From: Arcicella rosea
Lineage (GTDB): Bacteria; Bacteroidota; Bacteroidia; Cytophagales; Spirosomataceae
Length of the DNA: 64,000 bases
Direction: 5' to 3'
Assembly (NCBI RefSeq): GCF_040543805.1
Contig: NZ_JBEUMS010000001.1
Coordinates: 620,001 to 684,000 of the forward strand
This document shows, in pieces, positions 54,479-63,396 of the stretch. Under the pieces are notes generated by a model. That model ran no database searches, had not been told where the DNA came from, and saw only the letters and a list, made by a program, of their open reading frames with translations. The translations under genes and the position numbers were made by a program. Positions within the stretch are counted from its first letter, which is position 1. Every line of letters begins with the position of its first letter.

Positions 54479-55828
54479 ATGTCTCGCAAAGCTGAAACAA
54501 TCAATGAAATAGACCAAGCTGTAAAATTTAATGAGCCTATTGGTCCAAGTCATTCTTTTTTTACTGATTTTTCTGGATTGAGGGGTGAATTTGAAGATAG
54601 GATTGTTTATAAAAACTTGAATGTAAAAAAGGAAAATGGTATTTTCTCTTTCAACCCTGCTATAAATGGTGGCAACAAATCCATTCTTTTTCTAGGCGGA
54701 ATGCGTGGCTCTGGAAAAACTTCCGAATTAGCCAAGTATGCCGAAAAGCTCAATAGTCCTCAATGCTTTTTTTGTGTTACTTGTAACATCGACCAAGAGT
54801 TAGATTTGAATGAATTGGAGTATATGGATATTCTGATTCTTCAATTAGAGCAACTAACCAAGCGGCTGAGCGAATTCGATTTAACCATTGATGAAGGTAT
54901 CAAAGAACGATTAGAAACTTGGTTTGCAAAACGAGAAACAGAAATAAAAAGGGATTTAAAGGTAGAGGCAGAACTGGAAGCAGGTATTGAAATCAGTACA
55001 AAAAATCCGCTTTTTAGTTTGTTGAATATCTTTGGAAAATTTAAAACTGGGGTTGTCGGTTCTAATGAAAGAGCTAACATCGTCAGACAAAACCTTAAAA
55101 ATAATTTCAATTCTTTTGCTACCATCTTTAATGAATTCATTGAAGAAGTAAATTACACACTTAGACATAACGAAGTAGCCCAAGAAATTCTTTTTATTGT
55201 AGATGGTTTAGAGAAAACACTGAGTGCCAATACTCGCAAGAAAATAATTATTGAAGAACAAAACCGAATTGATAAAATCAAGGCTTATACCATCTTTACT
55301 TTACCAATTGAATTGATGAGTCAAAGACCTAACTTATCACAATTTAGTAGCGTTGAAGCTTTTCCATTTGTGAAATTGATTGAAAGAGATGATACAGAAG
55401 ATGGTATTGCTTTTGAGAAATTTAAAGAGTTTGTATATAAAAGAATAGATAGTAGTCTTTTTCAAAATGAAGAGATTGTCCATAAAGCTATTAGGTATTC
55501 TGGAGGTTCGCCACGAGAGCTTTTAAAGATTTTGGAAACTACCGCTTTTTATGTGGAAGATGAACAACAACAAATTGATGAAGTGTCTTTAGATAAAGCT
55601 TTGCATAGATTAGCAAATCAAACTGCACAATATATTACTGAACCAATGTTAGAAAAAATGAAGAAAATCATTGAAAATAATCGTGCAGGAAAAGATACTC
55701 CTTTTGATGAGGTATTACAGACTATGTTAGAAAACATCTATGTGATGGAATACAACAGCGGAAGTTATAAAAGAATAAACCCTATTTTGGAACGCTCTAA
55801 TTTGTATCAACAATATGTTCAAGGATAG
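54479..55828 (+). CDS. P-loop ATPase, first gene of an ATPase/TPR pair (449 aa)
   Basis: A cytoplasmic AAA/STAND-like ATPase. I chose ATG 54479 (MSRKAETINEID); the frame extends to 54407, but that would overlap the nrdB terminator. After a short N-terminal part come Walker A, FLGGMRGSGKTSELAKYA (about residue 80), a helical insert (about 125-220), a Walker B-like EILFIVDGLEKTLS (about 242) and a sensor strand YTIFTLPIEL. The helical/winged segment GGSPRELLKILETTAFYVE (about 350) is typical of ORC/STAND ATPases. It overlaps the TPR gene by 14 bp. No known effector domain is visible. Function unknown; signalling or defence is inferred. Confidence 0.8.
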   Translation: MSRKAETINEIDQAVKFNEPIGPSHSFFTDFSGLRGEFEDRIVYKNLNVKKENGIFSFNPAINGGNKSILFLGGMRGSGKTSELAKYAEKLNSPQCFFCVTCNIDQELDLNELEYMDILILQLEQLTKRLSEFDLTIDEGIKERLETWFAKRETEIKRDLKVEAELEAGIEISTKNPLFSLLNIFGKFKTGVVGSNERANIVRQNLKNNFNSFATIFNEFIEEVNYTLRHNEVAQEILFIVDGLEKTLSANTRKKIIIEEQNRIDKIKAYTIFTLPIELMSQRPNLSQFSSVEAFPFVKLIERDDTEDGIAFEKFKEFVYKRIDSSLFQNEEIVHKAIRYSGGSPRELLKILETTAFYVEDEQQQIDEVSLDKALHRLANQTAQYITEPMLEKMKKIIENNRAGKDTPFDEVLQTMLENIYVMEYNSGSYKRINPILERSNLYQQYVQG

Positions 55829-57344
55829 TTCCAATCAGGCAGAATTTGAATTGCTCATTCGTGCAACACGACATGAGCTTTTTCATTTTATTATTGTTCA
55901 ATATCAACATTTAGATTTGGTAAGAACAGTGAAAAATGATTTAAAAGCTAAATATCCAGAACGACCTTTTGCCGAATTTAACCTTGAAAATATCAATCCT
56001 GAAACGTTTATCCATTCCATTTTAGCTTGTAAAACGGGCTTTGTCTTTATCGAAAAATTTGAATTATTCTTTCAAGAAGATTTGCAGGCATTAGCTATTG
56101 GCTATAATCAGAGAAGAGATTTATTTTCCACACTTCCCATTCAATTAATTGTATTTGTGCCTTTTGGAGGAGATACTTTACTACATTTTCAAAAAACAAT
56201 GCCTGATTTTTATTCGATTCTCAACCTAAGTATTAGTTTGAAATCTGAAAATTTACCAGCAGAAAATCTTCAAAGTAGAATCCCTTTTGATAATACCAAT
56301 AACGATTATGATAATATAGAGGATGCAAAAAAGGAAATTGAAAGAATAGAAAAAAGACTAACGACACTTGAGGATATTCCTGAAAATGCTTCGTTGATTT
56401 ATAATTTGACAATTAAATTAGCTCGTGCACATCGCTTTAATGCTGATTATGTGAAAAGTAAAACATTGTATGAACAGTTACTATCAGTATTAGTAAAACA
56501 AAATAATCCTGATTTAGAAAATGTAATAATCCATATTCAAAATGATTTAGCAACGCTTCTTCAAGAATTGGGAGAACTAAATGAAGCCAAAACTTTATTA
56601 GAAAAAATTCTGCGTTTCGATGAAAGAAGATTTGGTTTAGAACATCCAAATACTATAATTACATATTCTAATTTAGCAAGTACCTATAAAGACTTAGGGG
56701 ATTTAGAAAAAGCTAAAACACTATCTAAAAAAGTTTTATCCTTAGCTGAGAAACATTTTGGTAAAAACCATTCAACCACTGCAATAGCCAATTCTAATTT
56801 AGCTTTAGTAATTAAAGATTTAGGTGATATTCAGGAAGCAAAAAAACTTCTGAAAAGAACATTGTTTTCAAATGAAATTAATTTTGGCAAAAGCCATGTT
56901 AATACTGCTGTAAGTTATTCAAACTTAGCATTAGTACATATTGACCTAAAAGAATATGAAGAGGCTAAAATCTTATTAAATAAAGCTCTAGCAATAAATG
57001 AAAAGAACTTCGGAGTAGTTCATCCATCGACAGCAATATGTTATGCAAATTTAGCTACTGTCTATGCAAACTTAGGAGACTATAAGACAGCTAAAGATTT
57101 ATTTGAAAAAGCATTATTTTCTGACATTAGTACCTTTGGAGAGAATAACCCCACTGTAGCAATTCGTTGTTCAAACTTAGGTATAGTACTTATGTACTTG
57201 GGAGATAATGAAAGAGCAAAAGAATTATTAGAAAAAGCATATAAAATAAAATTAGATTTTTTTGGTCAAGAACATCCATATACCCAAGCTGATAAATCTA
57301 ATCTAGATTTCCTAAATCAACAAATAGCATCAACTAATCATTGA
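55815..57344 (+). CDS. Protein with inactive NTPase-like N-terminus and TPR array (509 aa)
   Basis: Starts inside the end of the ATPase gene (ATG 55815), so translation is probably coupled. Residues 1-150 alternate strands and helices with a Walker B-like GFVFIEKFELFF but no Walker A, resembling a degenerate P-loop fold. After a charged coil (KKEIERIEKRLTTLE, about 175), residues about 190-500 hold about seven 42-residue TPR units of the kinesin-light-chain/TPR_12 type. They are recognisable by repeats such as HPNTIITYSNLASTYKDLGD, HSTTAIANSNLALVIKDLGD and HPSTAICYANLATVYANLGD. Such arrays bind partner proteins. A receptor or adaptor for the upstream ATPase is the natural reading. Confidence 0.8.
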   Translation: MFKDSSNQAEFELLIRATRHELFHFIIVQYQHLDLVRTVKNDLKAKYPERPFAEFNLENINPETFIHSILACKTGFVFIEKFELFFQEDLQALAIGYNQRRDLFSTLPIQLIVFVPFGGDTLLHFQKTMPDFYSILNLSISLKSENLPAENLQSRIPFDNTNNDYDNIEDAKKEIERIEKRLTTLEDIPENASLIYNLTIKLARAHRFNADYVKSKTLYEQLLSVLVKQNNPDLENVIIHIQNDLATLLQELGELNEAKTLLEKILRFDERRFGLEHPNTIITYSNLASTYKDLGDLEKAKTLSKKVLSLAEKHFGKNHSTTAIANSNLALVIKDLGDIQEAKKLLKRTLFSNEINFGKSHVNTAVSYSNLALVHIDLKEYEEAKILLNKALAINEKNFGVVHPSTAICYANLATVYANLGDYKTAKDLFEKALFSDISTFGENNPTVAIRCSNLGIVLMYLGDNERAKELLEKAYKIKLDFFGQEHPYTQADKSNLDFLNQQIASTNH

Positions 57345-57410
57345 TAAACCTTTCTATTTGGAATAGCTAACCCTAAATCAATCAAATAGAAAACACTTCC
57401 TTCTATTCAA

Positions 57411-57442
57411 TTGAATCCTTTCCTTCAAAATCCGTATCTTTG
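57411..57442 (+). promoter_or_regulatory. Promoter of valS
   Basis: TTG (57411-57413), 21 bp, TATCTTTG (57435-57442), then a 46-bp leader to the ATG. Confidence 0.6.
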
Positions 57443-57488
57443 CAACAAATTTCGTCAGGACTGAAAACTGACCCACAATTCTTATAAA

Positions 57489-60116
57489 ATGATTTCAAAA
57501 ACATACGCTCCACAAGACATTGAAGCCAAATGGTATCAATATTGGCTCGAAAATAAATTCTTTGCTTCAAAACCAAATCCAGACAAAGAACCTTACTCTA
57601 TCGTAATTCCTCCGCCAAACGTAACGGGTGTACTCCACATGGGTCACATGTTGAACAATACTATTCAAGATGTATTGATTCGTAAGGCAAGAATGGAAGG
57701 TAAAGAGGCTTGTTGGGTGCCGGGTACAGACCATGCGTCTATCGCAACGGAAGCAAAAGTGGTGGCGATGTTGAAAGAAAGAGGCATCGAGAAAAAGGAT
57801 TTGACTCGTGATGAATTCTTGGCTTATGCGATGGAATGGAAAGACAAGTACGGCGGGATTATTCTGGAACAATTGAAAAAACTGGGTGCTTCTTGCGATT
57901 GGGACAGAACTCGTTTTACGATGGAACCTTCTTTGTACCAAGCCGTAATTGATACTTTCGTTCGTTTGTACGAAAAAGGTAAAATTTACCGTGGCGTAAG
58001 AATGGTAAACTGGGACCCACAAGGGAAAACGGCTTTATCTGACGAAGAAGTAATCGACAAAGATATTCAAGCGAAGCTTTATTATATTACTTATAATGTT
58101 GTTGGGGAAGAAGGAAGTTTAACGATTGCTACTTCTCGTCCTGAAACGATTATGGCTGACTCTGCCGTTTGTATTAATCCGAACGACGAGCGTTATACAC
58201 ATCTTCATGGCAAAACTGTAAAGATTCCATTGTTAGGTCGTGAAATTCCTGTGATTTTGGATGAGTACGTAACGATGGATTTTGGAACGGGCTGTTTGAA
58301 AGTAACGCCTGCCCATGATTTGAATGACTACGAATTAGGCTTAAAACATAAATTGCCAGTAATCGACATCTTAGACGATGCAGGTTTCTTGAACGAAAAA
58401 GCGGTATTGTATGTAGGACAAGACCGTTTTGCGGCTCGTAGAAATATTGTAAAAGATTTAGAAGCAGCAGGACATTTAGTAAAGGTAGAAGAGTACAAAT
58501 CTATCGTTAAAACATCTGAGCGTACTGGTGCGGTTATCGAGCCGAAATTATCTTTACAGTGGTTCTTGGAAATGAAAGAGGTTTCTCAGCCTGCTTTAGA
58601 AAACGTAATGAATGATAACATCAAATTGTATCCACCGAAATTCAAGAATATGTATTCGTCTTGGATGGAAAATGTGAGAGATTGGTGTATTTCAAGACAA
58701 TTGTGGTGGGGACAACAAATTCCTGCTTATTACTTGCAAGACGGTACTGTTATCGTAGCAAAAAGTAAGCGTGAAGCTTTGCGTAAAGCCCAACACGAAT
58801 TACAATTATTTGCTTTAACAGAAGAAGACTTAACCCAAGACCCAGACGTTTTGGATACTTGGTTCTCGTCATGGTTATGGCCAATTTCTGTTTTTGACGG
58901 CATCGAAAATCCTGATAACGAAGACATTAAATATTATTATCCAACCAATGATTTAGTGACTGCACCAGAAATTTTATTCTTCTGGGTAGCTCGTATGATT
59001 ATTGCTGGTTATGAATGGAGAGGTGAATTACCATTCAGAAATGTATATTTAACGGGTATCGTTCGTGATAAATTAGGCAGAAAAATGTCTAAATCATTAG
59101 GAAACTCGCCAGACCCATTAGATTTGATTGCTCAATACGGAGCAGACGGCGTGCGTACTGGTATGCTTTTCAGTTCGCCAGCAGGAAACGACTTAATGTT
59201 TGACGAGAAACTCGTAGAACAAGGACGTAATTTCTGTAATAAAGTATGGAATGCTTATCGTTTGGTAGAAGGTTGGAACGCAACAGATATTTCACAACCA
59301 CAGGAAAACTTGTTGTCAATTCAATGGTTTGAATCACGTTTGAATCAGACAATTATTGATGTTCAAGAACATTTCGTGAAGTTCCGTATTTCGGATGCAC
59401 TTTTGTCGATTTATAATTTGATTTGGGATGATTTCTGTGGCAAGTACTTAGAAATGATTAAGCCAGCTTACGAACAACCTATCGACAAAGCGACTTTTGA
59501 GGCGACAATTTCCATTTTTGAAAAATTGATGTGCTTGGCTCATCCATATATGCCATTTATTACAGAAGAAATTTGGCAAGCAATCAGTCAACGTGGAGCA
59601 AACGAAAGTATTTGTAGAGCGGCTTATCCATTGGCAGGTGAAGTAAATGCTACCTTGTTAGCAGATTTTGATGCCATGTTTACTGTTGTAACAAAAATCC
59701 GTGAGACACGTAATGCTAAACAACTTTCTCCGAAAATAGCTTTGCCTTTATCTATCAAAACAGATGATAAAGCACGCTACCAAACGTTAGAAGGCATTAT
59801 TCAAAAATTAGCGAATACTGAAACAATTGAATATGTAAATGACAAAGTAGATGGCGCTATTTCATTTGTAGTAAAAGCTGATGAATTTTTCATCAATCTT
59901 GCAGGTGAAATTGACGTAGAAGCTGAATTAGCCAATGCCAAAAAAGAGTTGGAATATAACTTAGGTTTCAAAAAATCGACAGAAGCGAAATTAGCTAACG
60001 AACGTTTCGTAGCCAATGCCAAACCAGAGTTAGTAGAAAGAGAACGCCAAAAATTGGCAGATGCTGAATCGAAAATTAAGGCTTTGGAAGAAATGATTGC
60101 GAGTTTAAGCAAATAG
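57489..60116 (+). CDS. valS: Valyl-tRNA synthetase
   Basis: Charges tRNA-Val. 875 aa, normal length. The class I motifs are in place: PPPNVTGVLHMGHM near residues 41-54 (HIGH) and GRKMSKSLGNSPDP near 525 (KMSKS). The editing domain includes TSRPETIMADSAVCINP and DFGTGCLKVTPAHDLNDY. The C-terminal 65 residues are the ValRS coiled-coil arm (DVEAELANAKKELEYNL...). It stands alone after the TPR gene. Confidence 0.98.
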   Translation: MISKTYAPQDIEAKWYQYWLENKFFASKPNPDKEPYSIVIPPPNVTGVLHMGHMLNNTIQDVLIRKARMEGKEACWVPGTDHASIATEAKVVAMLKERGIEKKDLTRDEFLAYAMEWKDKYGGIILEQLKKLGASCDWDRTRFTMEPSLYQAVIDTFVRLYEKGKIYRGVRMVNWDPQGKTALSDEEVIDKDIQAKLYYITYNVVGEEGSLTIATSRPETIMADSAVCINPNDERYTHLHGKTVKIPLLGREIPVILDEYVTMDFGTGCLKVTPAHDLNDYELGLKHKLPVIDILDDAGFLNEKAVLYVGQDRFAARRNIVKDLEAAGHLVKVEEYKSIVKTSERTGAVIEPKLSLQWFLEMKEVSQPALENVMNDNIKLYPPKFKNMYSSWMENVRDWCISRQLWWGQQIPAYYLQDGTVIVAKSKREALRKAQHELQLFALTEEDLTQDPDVLDTWFSSWLWPISVFDGIENPDNEDIKYYYPTNDLVTAPEILFFWVARMIIAGYEWRGELPFRNVYLTGIVRDKLGRKMSKSLGNSPDPLDLIAQYGADGVRTGMLFSSPAGNDLMFDEKLVEQGRNFCNKVWNAYRLVEGWNATDISQPQENLLSIQWFESRLNQTIIDVQEHFVKFRISDALLSIYNLIWDDFCGKYLEMIKPAYEQPIDKATFEATISIFEKLMCLAHPYMPFITEEIWQAISQRGANESICRAAYPLAGEVNATLLADFDAMFTVVTKIRETRNAKQLSPKIALPLSIKTDDKARYQTLEGIIQKLANTETIEYVNDKVDGAISFVVKADEFFINLAGEIDVEAELANAKKELEYNLGFKKSTEAKLANERFVANAKPELVERERQKLADAESKIKALEEMIASLSK

Positions 60117-60118
60117 AT

Positions 60119-60339
60119 TTTTAGCTGTGAGCTATGAGCCGACAGCTTTGAGATTTATTCTTTAAAGAAAAAGACTCGGGAGAAATCCTGAGTCTTTTCT
60201 TTTATTGGTAATGAATGACATTTGATGGCTTCTTTCCAAGCTGATTTAATACGGAGATTCACACAGATTTTAAAAAACGTAAAACCAAAATCCGATATCT
60301 GAAAGCTCAAAGCTGACAACTCATAGCTCATAGCTAAAA
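60119..60339. repeat. 221-bp inverted-repeat element between valS and the SMP-30 gene
   Basis: The ends, 60119-60152 and 60306-60339, are inverted copies matching at 30 of 34 positions. Both contain the words AGCTATGAG and CAGCTTTGAG. The 153-bp centre includes a terminator hairpin. It fills the whole gap between two convergent stop codons. It could be a small intergenic repeat or MITE-like element; no target duplication is obvious. Confidence 0.55.
60169..60198. terminator. Terminator of valS
   Basis: A 13-bp stem AAAAGACTCGGGA / TCCTGAGTCTTTT with one G-T pair and a GAAA loop, T-rich after it. Inside the inverted-repeat element. Confidence 0.75.
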
Positions 60340-61347
60340 TTAAAACCCAACTCCAGTCGTCAAAGTTTTTACACGACAAAGATACATATCAGCCGTGATG
60401 TAAAGCGTTGAACCATCGTCTCCCCAAGCGCAATTTGCTGCTAGTGAACCCGTTTCTATTCTTCCTAATAATTTTCCCGCTGGCGAGATGATTAATACTC
60501 CACCCGGACCGGTTGCGAATAAATTACCTTTTTTATCAATCTTCAATCCATCTGGCAAGCCTGAACGCTTTTCATTTTTCAGCATATAAGTTGCATCAAA
60601 AAGTACTTTACCTGTTCCTAAACTTCCATCTTCGTTAACAGGATATGCCATATAAATAGCTCTGTCTTCATGAGATTGCGCCACATATAAAATCTTTTCA
60701 TCTGGTGAAAAAGCTAAACCGTTTGGTCTTACTAAATCATTGGCTACTAAGCTTACTTTTCCATCTGTTCCGATGCGATAAACGCCAAATTCAAGTTCAC
60801 GACTTGGGTCTTTGTCTTTTTTAGGTAATCCATAAGGCGGGTCGGTAAAGTAATAAGCTCCGCCAGAATGTTGCACAACATCGTTCGGGCTATTAAATCG
60901 CTTTCCTTGGTAATTATCAGCTAAAGTTCTTTTTCCGCCTAAAGTCAAAGACATTGACGATACTCTACGATCGCCATGCTCGCAGGCAATTAATTCACCT
61001 TTATTGTTAATCGTTAATCCATTACTTCCGGGTTCGTCACCGTATTCTCCCAAACCTGTATAACCCGAAGGAGAAAGAAAAATGGTAGCTCCTTCGCTTT
61101 CATTCCATTTGTAAATGGTGTTGGCTGGAACATCAGAGAAAATTAAGTATTTCCCTTTTTTATGCCAGACTGGTCCTTCCGACCAAACAAATCCAGATGC
61201 TAAAATTTCTACTTTAGCATCGATAGAAATCAGACTTTCAAGAGCTGAATCAAACTGAGTGATTTTCCCTAGCGTGGGATAAACTTTTTGGGCATGAATT
61301 GTTGACATTGTAACGAACGTAAGCAATGTTAGAAAGTTTTTTTTCAT
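60340..61347 (-). CDS. SMP-30/gluconolactonase-family exported protein
   Basis: A 335-aa six-bladed propeller with a signal peptide (MKKNFLTLLTFVTMSTIHAQ). Family pieces are FVWSEGPVWHKKGKYLIFSDVPANTIYKW (metal-binding Glu), RFNSPNDVVQHSGG (Asn-Asp), LVRPNGLAFSPDEKILYVAQS and LPDGLKIDKKGNLFATGPGGV (Asp). These keep the calcium/zinc ligands. A periplasmic sugar-lactone hydrolase is likely. A link to the inositol/glucuronate genes 10 kb away is not supported by position. Confidence 0.88.
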   Translation of the reverse strand: MKKNFLTLLTFVTMSTIHAQKVYPTLGKITQFDSALESLISIDAKVEILASGFVWSEGPVWHKKGKYLIFSDVPANTIYKWNESEGATIFLSPSGYTGLGEYGDEPGSNGLTINNKGELIACEHGDRRVSSMSLTLGGKRTLADNYQGKRFNSPNDVVQHSGGAYYFTDPPYGLPKKDKDPSRELEFGVYRIGTDGKVSLVANDLVRPNGLAFSPDEKILYVAQSHEDRAIYMAYPVNEDGSLGTGKVLFDATYMLKNEKRSGLPDGLKIDKKGNLFATGPGGVLIISPAGKLLGRIETGSLAANCAWGDDGSTLYITADMYLCRVKTLTTGVGF

Positions 61348-61428
61348 TAAATAGTAAATTATTTATAAACAGTTAGCCTTGTAAATATACAAAAACTAAA
61401 TACTACTTATAAAAAAGATTTCCTCTAG

Positions 61429-62499
61429 TTATATTCTACTATTTAAGTCGGCAAATTTTGCTCCGTTCTTCTCAACAATATCGACAATTTTATAATTAAT
61501 TTCTTCCCGTGTTTTATTCAAAATGGCTACATTATTACTTTCAACATTATAAGCTACTTGAATATCCATAGAACCTTCCCCAATTCCATCAAAACGAGTA
61601 ATACCCGGCTCTGGCTTATAAATATGTTCATGTGCTAATACTTCTTCTTGAATTTGTGAAACAATATTTTGAATCGTACTTGCAGGAGTATCTTGTTGAA
61701 GTTTAATTAAATATTTTGCTCTGCGAAACTGACGAGTACTCATATTTTCTAAGGCTTGGGCTGTCAATAAACGATTCGGAACGGTAACGACACTTCCATC
61801 AGCAGTTTTTAAACGAGTACTTCTAAAACCGATTTTTTCAACATCTCCAGATACTTTATCTATTTGTATGTTATCCCCAACAACAAAAGGCAAATCCATA
61901 AAAAGCATTAAAGAAGCAAACAGATTTTCCAAGGTTTCTTTGGCAGCCAAGGCAATTGCCAAACCCCCAATTCCCAAACCTGTTACCAATGCCACAACAT
62001 CTATCTTGAAAACAATGCCTAGCATTGAGAAAAAAGTCATAATAGATACTGTTACAACTGCCAAATCTTTGAAGAAAGGGACAAATTGGTCATCAAGTTT
62101 CGTTTCAGTCAATGCTGCTCTTTCTTGAAAAATAAGGGCGATAAATTTCACCAAACGAATCAAAATCCAAGAAATTGAGAAAATCAAAAAGCATTGAAAA
62201 ATCTTCAGAAGTACTACCTTCAAGCCCAAAGTAGCGGCTAAATTCCAAGAAAGAGGAAAGTGTAAATAAAGAAAAGCAAAGTAAACCATCAACACAATGA
62301 TAAAAAGCTCAACGGGCTTTCTGAGCATCTCAATACAAGTATGAATTGATACTTTATCGTGTTTGATAAAACGATATAAAACTTTACTAAGCGATACTGA
62401 TAATAAACGTTTTAATAGTAAGCTACTCACTATAATTCCGATAAACCAGAGAATATCATTAACTTTATTTTCAAGAATTTCAGATTCTAAGAATTCCAT
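61429..62499 (-). CDS. MscS-family mechanosensitive channel
   Basis: A 356-aa small-conductance channel protein. Four or five N-terminal helices lead to the pore helix, with the glycine/alanine pattern VALVTGLGIGGLAIALAAKETLENLFASLML (about residues 170-200). The MscS beta domain follows: FVVGDNIQI, SGDVEKIGFRSTRLKTADGSVVTVPN. A C-terminal alpha/beta domain ends the protein. It probably relieves osmotic shock. It is divergent from coaX. Confidence 0.92.
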   Translation of the reverse strand: MEFLESEILENKVNDILWFIGIIVSSLLLKRLLSVSLSKVLYRFIKHDKVSIHTCIEMLRKPVELFIIVLMVYFAFLYLHFPLSWNLAATLGLKVVLLKIFQCFLIFSISWILIRLVKFIALIFQERAALTETKLDDQFVPFFKDLAVVTVSIMTFFSMLGIVFKIDVVALVTGLGIGGLAIALAAKETLENLFASLMLFMDLPFVVGDNIQIDKVSGDVEKIGFRSTRLKTADGSVVTVPNRLLTAQALENMSTRQFRRAKYLIKLQQDTPASTIQNIVSQIQEEVLAHEHIYKPEPGITRFDGIGEGSMDIQVAYNVESNNVAILNKTREEINYKIVDIVEKNGAKFADLNSRI

Positions 62500-62667
62500 A
62501 ATATTTGTTTTTTAAAACTTAAAGATGAATGTTATGATTGGGAGTGAACATAAGAATTTTAAAAACGCTTTCCCAAAATTGTAAAAATTGCTTTTATTTT
62601 AAACGATTTGCTGTCTTTTTTATCCCAAAAAATCATACCGAAGCAAATTTCACTTACATTATTTTAC

Positions 62668-63396
62668 ATGAATTTAGCCATAGACTTAGGAAATACTTTT
62701 GCCAAAACGGGTCTTTTTGAGCAAGGAAAGCTCGTCGAAAGTAAAGGTTCTTTTACCTATTCCGAATTGATTGACTACGTAAAAGACTTAAAGCCAAAGA
62801 ATATTATCATTTCAACAGTGAGTTATTCAGAAGAACAATTGAGTCAAGATTTTTCGGATGACAGTACAAAAGTGTTCTTTTTAAAAAATACTACGCCCGT
62901 TCCTATCACTAAATTGTACGATACACCAGAAACTTTGGGAGCCGACCGCATTGCTGCTTCCATTGGTGCAAGAGTTATATTTCCTGAAAGTAACGCTATG
63001 ATTATTGATTTAGGTACTTGTATTACTTATGATTTGGTTGATACCGAAGATAATTTTCACGGAGGAATTATTTCACCTGGAGTACGGATGCGATTCACCG
63101 CTATGAATACTTTTACAAAACGTTTGCCGTTATTAGAACCAGAAGAAGCGCCCCACATTCTTGGAAAAAGTACAAAACACGCTATGCAAAGTGGCGTAAT
63201 GAATGGTATTACTGCAGAGATAAATGGATTTATTGAAGAGTATCACAAGCTTTTAACAAAAATTAACGTCATTTTATGTGGCGGAGATGCTACATTCTTT
63301 GCAAACCGCATAAAATACCCGAACTTTGTAATTCCAGAGTTGGTGCTGATTGGACTTAACAGAATTTTAGAATATAATGTCGAACAAAATAAATAG
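62668..63396 (+). CDS. coaX: Type III pantothenate kinase
   Basis: First step of coenzyme A synthesis: phosphorylates pantothenate. 242 aa from ATG 62668 (MNLAIDLGNTFAKTGLF); the frame is open further upstream but the DLGNT phosphate motif belongs near the N-terminus. Other motifs are TLGADRIAASIGA near residue 92, the MIIDLGTCITYDLVD motif, GGIISPGVRMRFTAM and the late ILCGGDA. The fold is ASKHA. Its last codons overlap the next gene's possible start by 20 bp. Confidence 0.95.
   Translation: MNLAIDLGNTFAKTGLFEQGKLVESKGSFTYSELIDYVKDLKPKNIIISTVSYSEEQLSQDFSDDSTKVFFLKNTTPVPITKLYDTPETLGADRIAASIGARVIFPESNAMIIDLGTCITYDLVDTEDNFHGGIISPGVRMRFTAMNTFTKRLPLLEPEEAPHILGKSTKHAMQSGVMNGITAEINGFIEEYHKLLTKINVILCGGDATFFANRIKYPNFVIPELVLIGLNRILEYNVEQNK

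Noticed and set aside
57567..58022. 151-codon minus-strand frame opposite valS
   Set aside because: Antisense to the catalytic core of valS; composition is a reflection of the valS codons.
62500..62667. Short open frame or riboswitch before coaX
   Set aside because: The small frames overlap coaX out of phase, and no conserved riboswitch fold or motif could be recognised.
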